From: Neptuniibacter halophilus | Lineage (GTDB): Bacteria > Pseudomonadota > Gammaproteobacteria > Pseudomonadales > Balneatricaceae | Reading direction: 5' to 3' | DNA: 64,000 nt | Assembly (NCBI RefSeq): GCF_030295765.1 | Contig: NZ_AP027292.1 | Location: 3,844,001-3,908,000, forward strand | In this document: piece after piece, positions 56,642-64,000 of the stretch | Position numbering within the stretch: position 1 is the stretch's first letter | How the letters are laid out: each line of letters opens with the position of its first letter | The notes under the pieces: model-generated | Database searches by the model: none | The model's input: only the letters and a program-made list of their open reading frames with translations | Told to the model about the DNA's origin: nothing | Position numbers and translations under genes: made by a program

Positions 56642-57028
56642 TTACTTCCAGCGCACCACCTCACCGTGGTCGAACAGATGCCCGGAACTGACCTTACGAT
56701 AGCTGATAAAGATATTGCTGTAGGATACGCCACTGCGTTTGGATATGGAGAAAGCGATACATTCCATCATCGCTTCTACACTGCTGTCGTTGTGGAAGCT
56801 TGGTGCATGTAACTCCACCAGAACCGGGTGACTGCCACTCTGCGGCTGAGATGCAGGCCGCAACCCCGCCACCGAGTATTGTCTTGCCGGTATAAACTCC
56901 CAGGTCACCGTAATATGTTCAATACTGACCTCAGAGCCACGGGCAAAATCTTCGGTAATGCTCTTAATCATTGCCGAAACATCAATCTCGTCCTCGAAAG
57001 GCAATGATTTGATACAGATAAGTGGCAT
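56642..57028 (-). CDS. Tautomerase-like small protein
   Basis: 128 residues starting Met-Pro (MPLICIKSLPFEDEI). A beta-alpha-beta unit with DVSAMIKSITEDFARGSEVSIEHITVTWEF is followed by a second similar unit (PVLVELHAPSFHNDSSVEAMMECIAFSISKRSGVSYSNIFISY). Two such units and a Pro right after the start Met are the hallmarks of the tautomerase superfamily, where that Pro is the catalytic base. The substrate is unknown. It converges on ndh, sharing an AACCGCC/GGCGGTT hairpin (56621-56643), and lies about 95 bp downstream of the hemerythrin gene on the same strand. Confidence 0.6.
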   Translation of the reverse strand: MPLICIKSLPFEDEIDVSAMIKSITEDFARGSEVSIEHITVTWEFIPARQYSVAGLRPASQPQSGSHPVLVELHAPSFHNDSSVEAMMECIAFSISKRSGVSYSNIFISYRKVSSGHLFDHGEVVRWK

Positions 57029-57124
57029 AGTCCCTTTCTCGTCGCAGCTATCGTTTAACGCAACTTAGAACAAACGCTGCGGAAAAACAATTGCTAAAGG
57101 GGCCAATTTCCTGAACCGACTCAG

Positions 57125-57490
57125 TCACTTGCGTTCGGAGTGCATAATAAAAGCCTCTAACTTTTTATCGACACCAAAAATATGCCGACGCAGCCACTCA
57201 CAGAGAAAATCTGACAGCATGTCACGCAACTGAGCATCATACTCACTGTGTTCTGCCAGCATATGCTGCAGTTCTTTACGGAATTTATTATGTGATTGCA
57301 GATGAGCCTCATACTCCGGGTATTCCAGCGCCTGCATGTAGGCTTCTTCGATACAGAAATGGTGCTCGGCGTAATCGTTCAGACGGATAAAGGTGGTACT
57401 GTCGACATGATCGGCCTTGATCTCGTCGATCAGTTCAAAAAGAACCTGGTGTTGCTGATCCTGCCAGATGAGCTCACTACTTAAGGTCAT
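57125..57490 (-). CDS. Bacteriohemerythrin
   Basis: 121 residues, a single hemerythrin domain. All seven di-iron ligands can be placed: His14, His44, Glu48, His63, His67, His103 and Asp108 (motifs AEHHFCIEEA, HLQSHNKF and RRHIFGVDKK). Such proteins bind O2 reversibly and are thought to store or deliver it, or to sense it. An ACTGA-N6-TCAGT inverted repeat lies about 75 bp upstream (57560-57575) and resembles a weak FNR/Anr site. Confidence 0.93.
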   Translation of the reverse strand: MTLSSELIWQDQQHQVLFELIDEIKADHVDSTTFIRLNDYAEHHFCIEEAYMQALEYPEYEAHLQSHNKFRKELQHMLAEHSEYDAQLRDMLSDFLCEWLRRHIFGVDKKLEAFIMHSERK

Positions 57491-57559
57491 ATGATGCTCC
57501 TGATTATATTTATTTTGTGCATCTGGCCCTCTATTCTGGGCAACAATCCCCTCGCAGAC

Positions 57560-57575
57560 ACTGACATAAATCAGT
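57560..57575 (-). promoter_or_regulatory. FNR/Anr-like inverted repeat upstream of bacteriohemerythrin
   Basis: ACTGA-CATAAA-TCAGT. Compared with TTGAT-N4-ATCAA the match is partial (7 of 10). Placement before an O2-binding protein makes it worth noting. Confidence 0.3.
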
Positions 57576-57691
57576 AACCGGCCACCCCCTGATCTATAAA
57601 ATACTGCAGTCCGGTTTAGCCGCCAGCCCGGCGGAACCGCCGTTGACCCCGGTTTCGGGACACGGCCCCATGACGATCTGAATCAATATTT

Positions 57692-57722
57692 TTGACAAAC
57701 ATGTGAATTATTTTGCTATAGG
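57692..57722 (+). promoter_or_regulatory. Putative promoter of the amino-acid ABC operon
   Basis: A consensus TTGACA (57692-57697) with TATAGG (57717-57722) 19 bp further; the spacing is wide, and CTATAG one base earlier gives 18 bp. Confidence 0.45.
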
Positions 57723-57948
57723 CATTACCACTGGAAAGCCAATAAAATGCAGAAAATAACCATGCATACAGGCGCTGTTCAGTGGCATCGACTAGCCTTA
57801 AGCCAGAACGCTTAATTTATTGCTACGCCGCACCCGGCTTCAGGTGCTTTGTTGGTGTTTAAACGCTCAACAAGTCATTGCGCCGGTTAAGGCTTTTTGC
57901 TGTAATGCGCCGTTTCTTTCAGAACAGAAACACAGGGATATACCCTTT

Positions 57949-58722
57949 ATGACAGATGCAGCGATTGCACTGGAAATAAATGACCTCCATAAAAGTTACG
58001 GTTCCCTTGAGGTACTTAAAGGTATCTCCCTGACCGCGAAGGTTGGCGACGTTATCTCTATTCTGGGCTCCAGTGGCTCCGGTAAAAGTACCTTTCTGCG
58101 CTGCCTTAATCTTCTGGAATCTCCCTCCTCTGGCGAGATCAGCTTCAGCGGCGAATCTCTTCAACTGAAACCTGCCAAAGAGGGTGGATTGCAGTCTGCT
58201 GACCAGAAGCAGCTCGAACGGATGCGTGCCTCCATCGGATTTGTATTTCAGAACTTCAATCTGTGGCCGCATATGACCGTGATTGAAAACATTATGGAAG
58301 CGCCTGTTCAGGTCCTTAAACAGGATAAAGCGAGTGCCCGTGCGACTGCCGAATCCTACCTGAAAAAAGTCGGCCTCTATGAAAAGCGCGACAGCTACCC
58401 GAATCAGCTCTCCGGCGGACAACAGCAGCGTATTGCGATCGCCCGTGCACTGGCAATGGAACCTCAGGTACTGCTTTTCGATGAACCCACCTCCGCGCTT
58501 GATCCTGAACTGGTAGCAGAAGTGCTTAATGTAATGCGCGAACTCGCCGCCGAAGGCAGAACCATGCTGATTGTAACCCACGAGATGCGATTCGCCCGTG
58601 AGGTATCCAGCCAGATCGTATTCCTTCATGAAGGGCAGGTTGAAGAGATGGGTGAACCGGAAAAGGTTTTCACCAACCCCGATTCCGAGCGCTGCAAAGC
58701 GTTCCTCAGCAGCCACTTTTAA
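57949..58722 (+). CDS. Polar/basic amino-acid ABC transporter ATP-binding protein (HisP/AotP-like)
   Basis: 257 residues from the ATG at 57949 (MTDAAIALEINDLHKSYGSLEVLKGISL). Walker A GSSGSGKST, signature LSGGQQQRIAIARAL, Walker B VLLFDEPTSALD and the His switch VTHEMRFAREV are all present. It closely resembles HisP and AotP, which energise uptake of histidine or arginine/ornithine. AGGG stands before the start but can pair with CCCT in AGGG-ATATA-CCCT. It heads an operon with one binding protein and two permeases. Confidence 0.95.
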   Translation: MTDAAIALEINDLHKSYGSLEVLKGISLTAKVGDVISILGSSGSGKSTFLRCLNLLESPSSGEISFSGESLQLKPAKEGGLQSADQKQLERMRASIGFVFQNFNLWPHMTVIENIMEAPVQVLKQDKASARATAESYLKKVGLYEKRDSYPNQLSGGQQQRIAIARALAMEPQVLLFDEPTSALDPELVAEVLNVMRELAAEGRTMLIVTHEMRFAREVSSQIVFLHEGQVEEMGEPEKVFTNPDSERCKAFLSSHF

Positions 58723-58768
58723 TCAACGTATACTAACGATAATAAACATCCGCAAGGAGACGACGTAA

Positions 58769-59518
58769 ATGGGCTTTAAAAAACTGATTACCGCAGCCGC
58801 GCTGGTTGCAGCGACGATTACAACCCCTGCTATCGCCGGTGATAAGATCCGTATCGCAACCGAAGGTGCCTACGCTCCATTCAATATGATCAACTCCGAA
58901 GGTGAGCTGACCGGGTTTGACGTGGATATCGCCAAAGCACTCTGTGCAGAGATGAAAGCTGACTGCAGCATTGTCGCTCAGGACTGGGATGGCATCATTC
59001 CCGGCCTTAAAGCGCGCAAATATGACGCCATCATCGCCAGCCTGTCGATCACACCGGAACGTAGCCGTGTTGTTGCCTTCTCTGATCACTACTACTCCAA
59101 CTCCCTGACCTTCGTGACCGGTAAAGACACCCAGTTTGATCCGGCCATGGTTGAAGGCAAAGTGATTGGCGCACAGCGTGCAACAATCGCCGGTCAGTAT
59201 CTTGAAGATAACCTGGGCGATAAAGCGACGGTTAAATTGTACGACACTCAGGACAATGCTTATCTGGATCTGGCCAACGGCCGACTGGATGCCATCCTGT
59301 CTGACAAACTGCCTGCCTATGACTGGCTGCAGTCTGAAGAGGGTCAGAAGTTTGAATTCCGCGGCGACAAGATCGATATCGATGACAAAATTGCCATCGC
59401 CGTGCGCAAACAGGACTCTGAGCTGAAAGAACGCTTCAACCAGGCGCTTAAAGTGATTCTGGAAAATGGTACTTACGAGAAGATCAACGCTAAGTACTTC
59501 CCGTTCTCCATCTATTAA
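58769..59518 (+). CDS. Amino-acid ABC transporter substrate-binding protein (Lys/Arg/Orn/His-type)
   Basis: 249 residues with a signal peptide (FKKLITAAALVAATITTPAIA). The mature protein starts GDKIRIATEGAYAPFNMINSEGELTGFDVDIAKALCAEM, close to AotJ, ArgT and HisJ. DWDGIIPGLKARKYDAIIASLSITPERS is the ligand-binding core, and Cys residues near positions 51 and 58 (LCAEMKADCS) match the disulfide of this group. The neighbouring argO and argP genes favour a basic amino acid as ligand. A GC hairpin follows the gene. Confidence 0.93.
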   Translation: MGFKKLITAAALVAATITTPAIAGDKIRIATEGAYAPFNMINSEGELTGFDVDIAKALCAEMKADCSIVAQDWDGIIPGLKARKYDAIIASLSITPERSRVVAFSDHYYSNSLTFVTGKDTQFDPAMVEGKVIGAQRATIAGQYLEDNLGDKATVKLYDTQDNAYLDLANGRLDAILSDKLPAYDWLQSEEGQKFEFRGDKIDIDDKIAIAVRKQDSELKERFNQALKVILENGTYEKINAKYFPFSIY

Positions 59519-59543
59519 GTTCCAGACGCACAAAACCAGGTTT

Positions 59544-59563
59544 GGCCGCTGTTAGCGGCCTTT
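59544..59563 (+). terminator. Intercistronic hairpin after the binding-protein gene
   Basis: GGCCGCT / AGCGGCC with GTT loop and only TTTCC behind it. It probably gives partial termination or protects the upstream mRNA, so that more binding protein than permease is made. Confidence 0.55.
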
Positions 59564-59585
59564 CCTGTTTCATCAGGTAAATATT

Positions 59586-60278
59586 ATGGATCTGCAGGGC
59601 TTTGGCCACCTCTTAATGAGCGGGGCCTGGATCACGCTACAACTGGCAGTTTGCAGCCTCTTCGTCGGCCTTATTTTCGGCATCATCGGCGCATCGGCGA
59701 AACTATCCTCGTCAAAAATTGCCAACACCCTGGGCAACAGCTATACCCTGCTCGTCAGGGGCATGCCGGAACTGCTTCTGGTACTGACCATCTACTTCGG
59801 CTCCTCTGCCGTACTGATGGCCATCGCCAGCCTGTTCGGTTATGACGAGTATATAGAACTGAGCCCGTTCGTTGCCGGGGTCACCGCTCTCAGTGTCGCT
59901 TTCGGCGCTTATGCCACCGAAGTGTTCCGCAGCGCCATGCAGGAGATTCCAAAAGGCCAGCGTGAAGCCGCTGTTGCACTTGGCATGACCCGCTTTCAAA
60001 CTTTCCGCCGCATCATTTTGCCTCAGGTATGGCGCCTTGCCCTACCCGGCTTAGGTAATCTGTTTCTGGTTCTGCTCAAGGACACCGCACTGGTGTCGGT
60101 GATCGGTCTGGATGAGCTGATGCGCCAGACAGCCGTTGCCGTTGGCAACACCAAAGAACCCTTCACCTTCTATTTTGCCGCTGCCATGGTTTATCTGCTT
60201 ATGACATCGATCTCTATGGCAGGCCTGCACCTGCTTGAACGCAAAGCCAACCGGGGCTACCAGGGGGCACGCGCATGA
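59586..60278 (+). CDS. Amino-acid ABC transporter permease (HisQ/AotQ-like)
   Basis: 230 residues with about five membrane helices (GAWITLQLAVCSLFVGLIFGIIGA at the start). The EAA loop EVFRSAMQEIPKGQREAAVALGMTRFQTFRRIILPQVWRLALPGLGN is typical for HisQ-type permeases. GMPELLLVLTIYFG is another family feature. It overlaps the second permease by 4 bp. Confidence 0.95.
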   Translation: MDLQGFGHLLMSGAWITLQLAVCSLFVGLIFGIIGASAKLSSSKIANTLGNSYTLLVRGMPELLLVLTIYFGSSAVLMAIASLFGYDEYIELSPFVAGVTALSVAFGAYATEVFRSAMQEIPKGQREAAVALGMTRFQTFRRIILPQVWRLALPGLGNLFLVLLKDTALVSVIGLDELMRQTAVAVGNTKEPFTFYFAAAMVYLLMTSISMAGLHLLERKANRGYQGARA

Positions 60279-61000
60279 GTTGGGAATGGGACGTCATTAT
60301 TGAGCATTTTCCACGCCTGTTGCAGGGCGCCTGGCTGACCCTCGAACTGGTATTGCTTTCCGGCTTTATCGGCCTGATGCTGGCAATCCCACTGGCGTTG
60401 ATGCGGGTATCTCACCGCAGCTGGCTGCAGGCATTTCCTTTTGCCTATATTTTCTTTTTTCGCGGTACACCGCTGCTGATTCAGATCTTTCTGGTTTATT
60501 ACGGTGCATCTCAGTTCGACTTCATCAAAAACTCCGCACTCTGGCCAATTCTGCGCGAACCCTACTGGTGTGCCATTATCACGTTTGCCCTGCACACCGC
60601 CGCCTACATTGCGGAGCTGCTGCGTGGCGCCATTCAATCGATTCCTAAAGGCGAGATCGAAGCAGCCAAAGCGCTGGGGATGAGCTACCCCCTCATGTTG
60701 CGCCGGATCATTCTGCCACGGGCGTTTGGCATTATGATGCCCTCCTATGGCAATGAAGTGATTCTGATGCTGAAGGGCAGCGCACTGGCCAGCACCATCA
60801 CCCTGCTCGATCTGACCGGTATGGCGCGAACTATCATTGCCCGTACCTATACGCCGCTGGAGATCTTCCTTGCCGCCGGCGTCATCTACCTGATCATCAG
60901 CGCGCTGCTTATTCTCCTGTTCCGCTTTCTGGAAAAACGCTTCAATCGTCACCAGCACTGGCCTGACGAGAAACCAAAGGACCTCGATCCACAACATTGA
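60275..61000 (+). CDS. Amino-acid ABC transporter permease (HisM/AotM-like)
   Basis: 241 residues. The N-terminal GAWLTLELVLLSGFIGLMLAIPLALMRVS, the RGTPLLIQIFLVYYG segment and the EAA loop ELLRGAIQSIPKGEIEAAKALGMSYPLMLRRIILPRAFGIMMP place it with HisM and AotM. It completes the four-gene importer. Its stop codon abuts the stop of argO on the other strand with no space between. Confidence 0.95.
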   Translation: MSWEWDVIIEHFPRLLQGAWLTLELVLLSGFIGLMLAIPLALMRVSHRSWLQAFPFAYIFFFRGTPLLIQIFLVYYGASQFDFIKNSALWPILREPYWCAIITFALHTAAYIAELLRGAIQSIPKGEIEAAKALGMSYPLMLRRIILPRAFGIMMPSYGNEVILMLKGSALASTITLLDLTGMARTIIARTYTPLEIFLAAGVIYLIISALLILLFRFLEKRFNRHQHWPDEKPKDLDPQH

Positions 61001-61648
61001 TCAGGCCACTGGCGTCGCGATCACGGGCCAGAGCAGCGTTGCTGCGATGGCCCACATCATCCCGCACACCACCAGATCCAGCACCTGCCAGGCTCTTGGC
61101 TGCCTGAACACCGGTTGCAGAAAACGCGCCCCCAGCGTCAGCGAAAAAAACCAGATACAGGAAAATGCGATCGCACCGGCCGCAAACCACCCGCGCTCAT
61201 CTGCCGGATACTGGCCTCCGATACTGCCCAGCAAAACCAGCGTATCGAGATACGCGTGCGGATTCAGCAACGTGACCGCCAGCGTCGTCAGCAGCGCCGC
61301 CTTAAGGCTGCCTACCATTTTTCCTTCGGCGCCCAGATGCTGAGCGCGAAAAGCAGAACGCAAGGAACGCGCTCCATACCAGAGCAGGAACAGAGCCCCG
61401 CCCCAGCGCGCCGCTTCCATCAGCACAGGTGACTGTGTCACCAGCAGCCCCATTCCTGCCACACCGAGACTGATCAGTACAATGTCAAAGAAAGCACACA
61501 GCCCCGCTACCGGCCAGTGGTACTGGCGGCGCAACCCCTGACTCAGAACAAACGCATTTTGTGCACCAATCGCCACAATCAAGCCGGCGCTGGTTGCCAG
61601 TCCTTTAAGCAATGCCCCCACTTGTGCGGCGGTAATCAGCGATAACAT
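61001..61648 (-). CDS. argO: LysE-family arginine exporter ArgO
   Basis: 215 residues, six hydrophobic segments. The motif GLIVAIGAQNAFVLSQGLRRQYHW at the first helix and NPHAYLDTLVLLGSIGGQYP identify the LysE/ArgO group, which exports arginine and some lysine. I chose the ATG at 61648; the frame is open to 61729 but the extra residues are hydrophilic and unlike the family. The regulator argP lies 1.5 kb away across a diguanylate cyclase gene and, by analogy with E. coli, should control it. Confidence 0.93.
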   Translation of the reverse strand: MLSLITAAQVGALLKGLATSAGLIVAIGAQNAFVLSQGLRRQYHWPVAGLCAFFDIVLISLGVAGMGLLVTQSPVLMEAARWGGALFLLWYGARSLRSAFRAQHLGAEGKMVGSLKAALLTTLAVTLLNPHAYLDTLVLLGSIGGQYPADERGWFAAGAIAFSCIWFFSLTLGARFLQPVFRQPRAWQVLDLVVCGMMWAIAATLLWPVIATPVA

Positions 61649-61864
61649 TTCAGAATCACTCAACAGATTTATTTGCCGCGCATCATCCAAAAAGCCGCAT
61701 CGTAAGTAAAACTGATATTTCTTATCCATAATTAGAAATTCTTATGATTGAAATCAGAGACCTCCGTCACCACGATCAAAGCTGTGCTTATAAAGTTTTC
61801 TCTTTATAATCACAGCGGCTTTAAAATCAATGCGTTAATAATTCTAACAAGTAGTAACGAGCCC

Positions 61865-63100
61865 ATGAGCGTAAAACAGCACCGCAAAACCAATCGCCTT
61901 ATCTTTGGTCTGGCCAGCACCATTGCACTGCTTATTCTGGTCAATGGCGGCTTTGCTTACTGGCAGATGCAGCAGGTTAAAGCAGAATTTTATGAGGTCG
62001 CCCATCGTGATCTGCCCCTGGCCTCTCAGCTATTGCCCCTGATCGATCGTCAGTTTGAACAAACCCTGCTGATCGAAAAGCTTCACCAGATTGAGGACCA
62101 GCACCGCCGGCAGATGATTCATATACTGGAAGAGAGCTTCATCCGTACCGGTGATAAGTTTGATCAGGCTTCCGCTGAGCTGAATACCATGCTCTCGGCC
62201 ATGCTCGACTCTCCACGCGAGGCGACCCGGCAGAAAATAACCCGGATCCGCCAGCTCCTTTCACAGATCATTACCGAGCATCGCCAGTATCAGGATCAGG
62301 TGTTATCTATGGTCAACCTGATGAAAACTGATAACAAGCAGTATCAACCCGCTTTTATCAATGTGCTCAGCGCTGAAGAAAAAGACCTTACCCGTGAGCT
62401 GATCTCCCTGAGGGATGAACTGCAGCGCTTTACCCTGGCCTCAGCGCATGCGGTTGAGCGACATGAAGCCTGGGTGATCAAAGGTGTCGTTATCTTTACC
62501 CTGTTTGTATTCTCACTCGGCGCGATTATGCTGCTGATGATGCGACAGGTGATGCGGGGACGCGAGCAGGCAATTGAGAAGATCACCTACTACGCCAGCT
62601 ATGATCCCCTGACTGATCTCTACAACCGTCGCCACTTCTTTGAACAATTGCAGTTGCAGATTGAACAATCGATTAAGCAACAGCGTCCGCTGAGCCTCTG
62701 TGTTTGTGACCTTGACCACTTTAAGCAGGTCAATGACAGCCGCGGCCATCAGATGGGTGATCAGGTGCTGAGCCGGTTTGCCGATGTGCTCAAACAGCAG
62801 GTCCGTAGCTCTGATTTTATCGGTCGCTTCGGCGGCGACGAGTTTGTCATCTGCTTCCCGGATACTGAAGCCGCCGAGGCCGCAGCCGTTGCAGAGCGGG
62901 TACGCAAATGCTTTGCCGAGAGCCTGTTCCGCAGTGATGGTGACAGCTTTTCAGTCAGCTCAACCTTTGGCGTTGCAGAGCTGGATCCGCGCTTCAGCCA
63001 TGAGGACCACCTGATGGAACAGGCCGACATGGCCCTGTATCAGGCCAAGGATCTGGGGCGAAATCAGGTTTACTTTAACGCCCGCAGCGAATCAGATTGA
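61865..63100 (+). CDS. Membrane-bound diguanylate cyclase (GGDEF)
   Basis: 411 residues. Two membrane helices (about 11-33 and 205-227) enclose a 170-residue, mainly helical periplasmic sensor region. The GGDEF domain follows: DPLTDLYNRRHFFEQL, CDLDHFKQVNDSRGHQMGD and RFGGDEFVICF, with the active motif at 323-327. An RxxD product-inhibition site (RSSD, 314-317) stands five residues before it. It should make c-di-GMP from GTP and be feedback-limited. I chose the ATG at 61865; upstream frame has no support. It lies between argO and argP. Confidence 0.94.
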   Translation: MSVKQHRKTNRLIFGLASTIALLILVNGGFAYWQMQQVKAEFYEVAHRDLPLASQLLPLIDRQFEQTLLIEKLHQIEDQHRRQMIHILEESFIRTGDKFDQASAELNTMLSAMLDSPREATRQKITRIRQLLSQIITEHRQYQDQVLSMVNLMKTDNKQYQPAFINVLSAEEKDLTRELISLRDELQRFTLASAHAVERHEAWVIKGVVIFTLFVFSLGAIMLLMMRQVMRGREQAIEKITYYASYDPLTDLYNRRHFFEQLQLQIEQSIKQQRPLSLCVCDLDHFKQVNDSRGHQMGDQVLSRFADVLKQQVRSSDFIGRFGGDEFVICFPDTEAAEAAAVAERVRKCFAESLFRSDGDSFSVSSTFGVAELDPRFSHEDHLMEQADMALYQAKDLGRNQVYFNARSESD

Positions 63101-63167
63101 AGATTCACTTGCCGACCGGATCAGGATCAGCAAAACTGAATAAAATTTACCTTAATTGGTTTTGCTA

Positions 63168-64000
63168 ATGATCGACTATAAACAACTGCAGGCGCTGGCA
63201 GCGATACTGGAAGAATCCAGCTTCGATAAAGCTGCAAATCGCCTGCATATCTCTCAGTCTGCCGTTTCGCAGCGCCTGCGCCAGCTTGAGGAACAGATCG
63301 GTCAGCCGCTGGTGATTCGCAGCAACCCGGTACAGGCTACGGCAGCAGGCCAGCACCTGCTGAAGCACTACCGACAGGTTGCCCTGCTGCAAACGGAACT
63401 GCAGCAGGAACTGTCACAACAGATGGGCGCAGGGTTTACACCGGTCTCCATTGGTATCAATGCTGACAGCCTGGGTACCTGGTTCCTTGAGGCTGTACAG
63501 CCTCTGGTGGAGCAGGAGAACCTGCTGCTTGATCTTAAAGTTGAGGATCAGGATCAGACCCACCACCTGCTCAAAAGCGGTCAGGTCATCGGCTGTATCA
63601 GCTCCAACCCGGACCCCATGCAGGGCTGCAATTGCCTGCCTCTGGGGGTGATGCCCTACCGCTGCCTCGCCAGCCCCGCCTATCTGGCCCGCTATTTTCC
63701 AAACGGTGTTTCAAGTGAAGCGTTCCGCGCCGCTCCGGTTGCCGAGTACAGTAACAAAGACGAACTGCAGAACCGTTATCTGGCCACCTATTTTCAGCTT
63801 GGCCCTAACGATTACCCCAGGCACCGCATACCGGCCACAGAATCTTTTCTGCAGATGATCGTCCTCGGCATGGCCTGCGGTATGGTGCCGGATCAGCAGA
63901 GCCACCCCTTTCTTGAATCCGGCGCTGTGGTTGATATGAGCCCGGGCCAATACCTTGCCATCCCGCTGTACTGGCATGTCTGGAATCTCAAATCCAATCT
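63168..64000 (+). CDS. argP: LysR-type regulator ArgP (partial, 3' end outside window)
   Basis: About 277 residues are visible of an expected 295-300; the frame stays open to the end of the window. The helix-turn-helix (DYKQLQALAAILEESSFDKAANRL, SQSAVSQRLRQLEEQIGQPL) and the effector domain (INADSLGTWFLEAVQPL, LKVEDQDQTHHLLKSGQVIG, YFPNGV, ATESFLQMIVLGMACGMVP) match ArgP/IciA/LysG. ArgP activates argO in response to arginine and is blocked by lysine in E. coli. It reads away from the diguanylate cyclase in the same direction, 67 bp behind it. Confidence 0.93.
   Translation, partial: MIDYKQLQALAAILEESSFDKAANRLHISQSAVSQRLRQLEEQIGQPLVIRSNPVQATAAGQHLLKHYRQVALLQTELQQELSQQMGAGFTPVSIGINADSLGTWFLEAVQPLVEQENLLLDLKVEDQDQTHHLLKSGQVIGCISSNPDPMQGCNCLPLGVMPYRCLASPAYLARYFPNGVSSEAFRAAPVAEYSNKDELQNRYLATYFQLGPNDYPRHRIPATESFLQMIVLGMACGMVPDQQSHPFLESGAVVDMSPGQYLAIPLYWHVWNLKSN

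Larger units (their letters stand above)
57491..57948. other. Intergenic region between hemerythrin and the amino-acid ABC operon
   Basis: 458 bp without a convincing gene. It carries an FNR-like inverted repeat (57560-57575), a three-part GC tract CCGCC-GGCGG-CCGCC (57620-57641), a promoter (57692-57722) and a leader of about 220 nt with a GTTTCT/AGAAAC hairpin (57912-57931) just before the ATPase gene. The frame of the ATPase gene is open back to 57820, but that part does not resemble any ABC protein. Confidence 0.6.

Noticed and set aside
57820..57948. N-terminal extension of the amino-acid ABC ATPase
   Set aside because: It is Cys/Arg-rich and unlike any ABC ATPase; the family N-terminus begins at 57949.

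Overview
The window is about 64 kb of a typical bacterial chromosome from a marine gammaproteobacterium. The closest fit is Oceanospirillales (Oceanospirillaceae-like), inferred from gene content only. The signs are a complete Na+-NQR operon with apbE and nqrM, the Na+/H+ antiporter NhaB, a monomeric NADP-isocitrate dehydrogenase next to soluble transhydrogenase, the long (about 480 aa) GAPDH, a PsrA-type regulator beside nagZ, and ArgO/ArgP. I see no tRNA, rRNA, CRISPR array, insertion sequence, integrase or prophage gene.

Layout. 1-1988: 3' part of tex and a small ABM-fold gene. 2045-6221 (minus): a compact six-gene operon with a PhnD-like binding protein lacking a signal peptide, an Aer-type PAS protein, a Roadblock/LC7 protein, a winged-helix plus Roadblock-like protein, a degenerate-receiver/coiled-coil protein and an orphan. 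This is the least explained part of the window and the best candidate for an undescribed signalling system. 6222-12480: acnB, cysB, a KfrA-like coiled-coil DNA-binding protein and rluC. 12481-16235: rne with a long leader, then two small genes. 16236-20384: icd and, convergent to it, sthA. 20475-27616 (minus): nqrABCDEF-apbE-nqrM, preceded by a nested stem-loop leader. 27941-33784: gap and, divergent, mfd-csiV. 33961-41674: uraA-upp, then mscS-nagZ-ykuD-psrA, sohB, an SCP2-domain gene and nudC. 42222-48577: nhaB, dnaQ-rnhA-yafS, gloB, mltD and a small membrane protein. 48688-54267: yejABEF peptide importer. 54315-57490: a membrane protein, ndh, a tautomerase-like protein and bacteriohemerythrin. 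57949-61648: a basic/polar amino-acid ABC importer facing argO. 61865-64000: a diguanylate cyclase and the 5' part of argP.

How the genes work together. AcnB, Icd, SthA, Gap, Na+-NQR and Ndh cover carbon oxidation and NAD(P)H turnover. Na+-NQR (with its maturation factors ApbE and NqrM) and NhaB handle the sodium cycle. NagZ, a cytosolic YkuD enzyme, MltD and CsiV belong to peptidoglycan turnover. The amino-acid importer, ArgO exporter and ArgP regulator form a basic amino-acid module with a c-di-GMP synthase inside it. Several highly expressed genes (acnB, icd, nqrA, rne, upp) have stem-loops in their leaders, found by eye as inverted repeats.

Many starts were reset by ribosome-binding sites or family alignment from memory: GTG for acnB, gap, sohB, mfd and three genes of the Roadblock cluster, and TTG for nudC and yejA. 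No database search or folding program was run.
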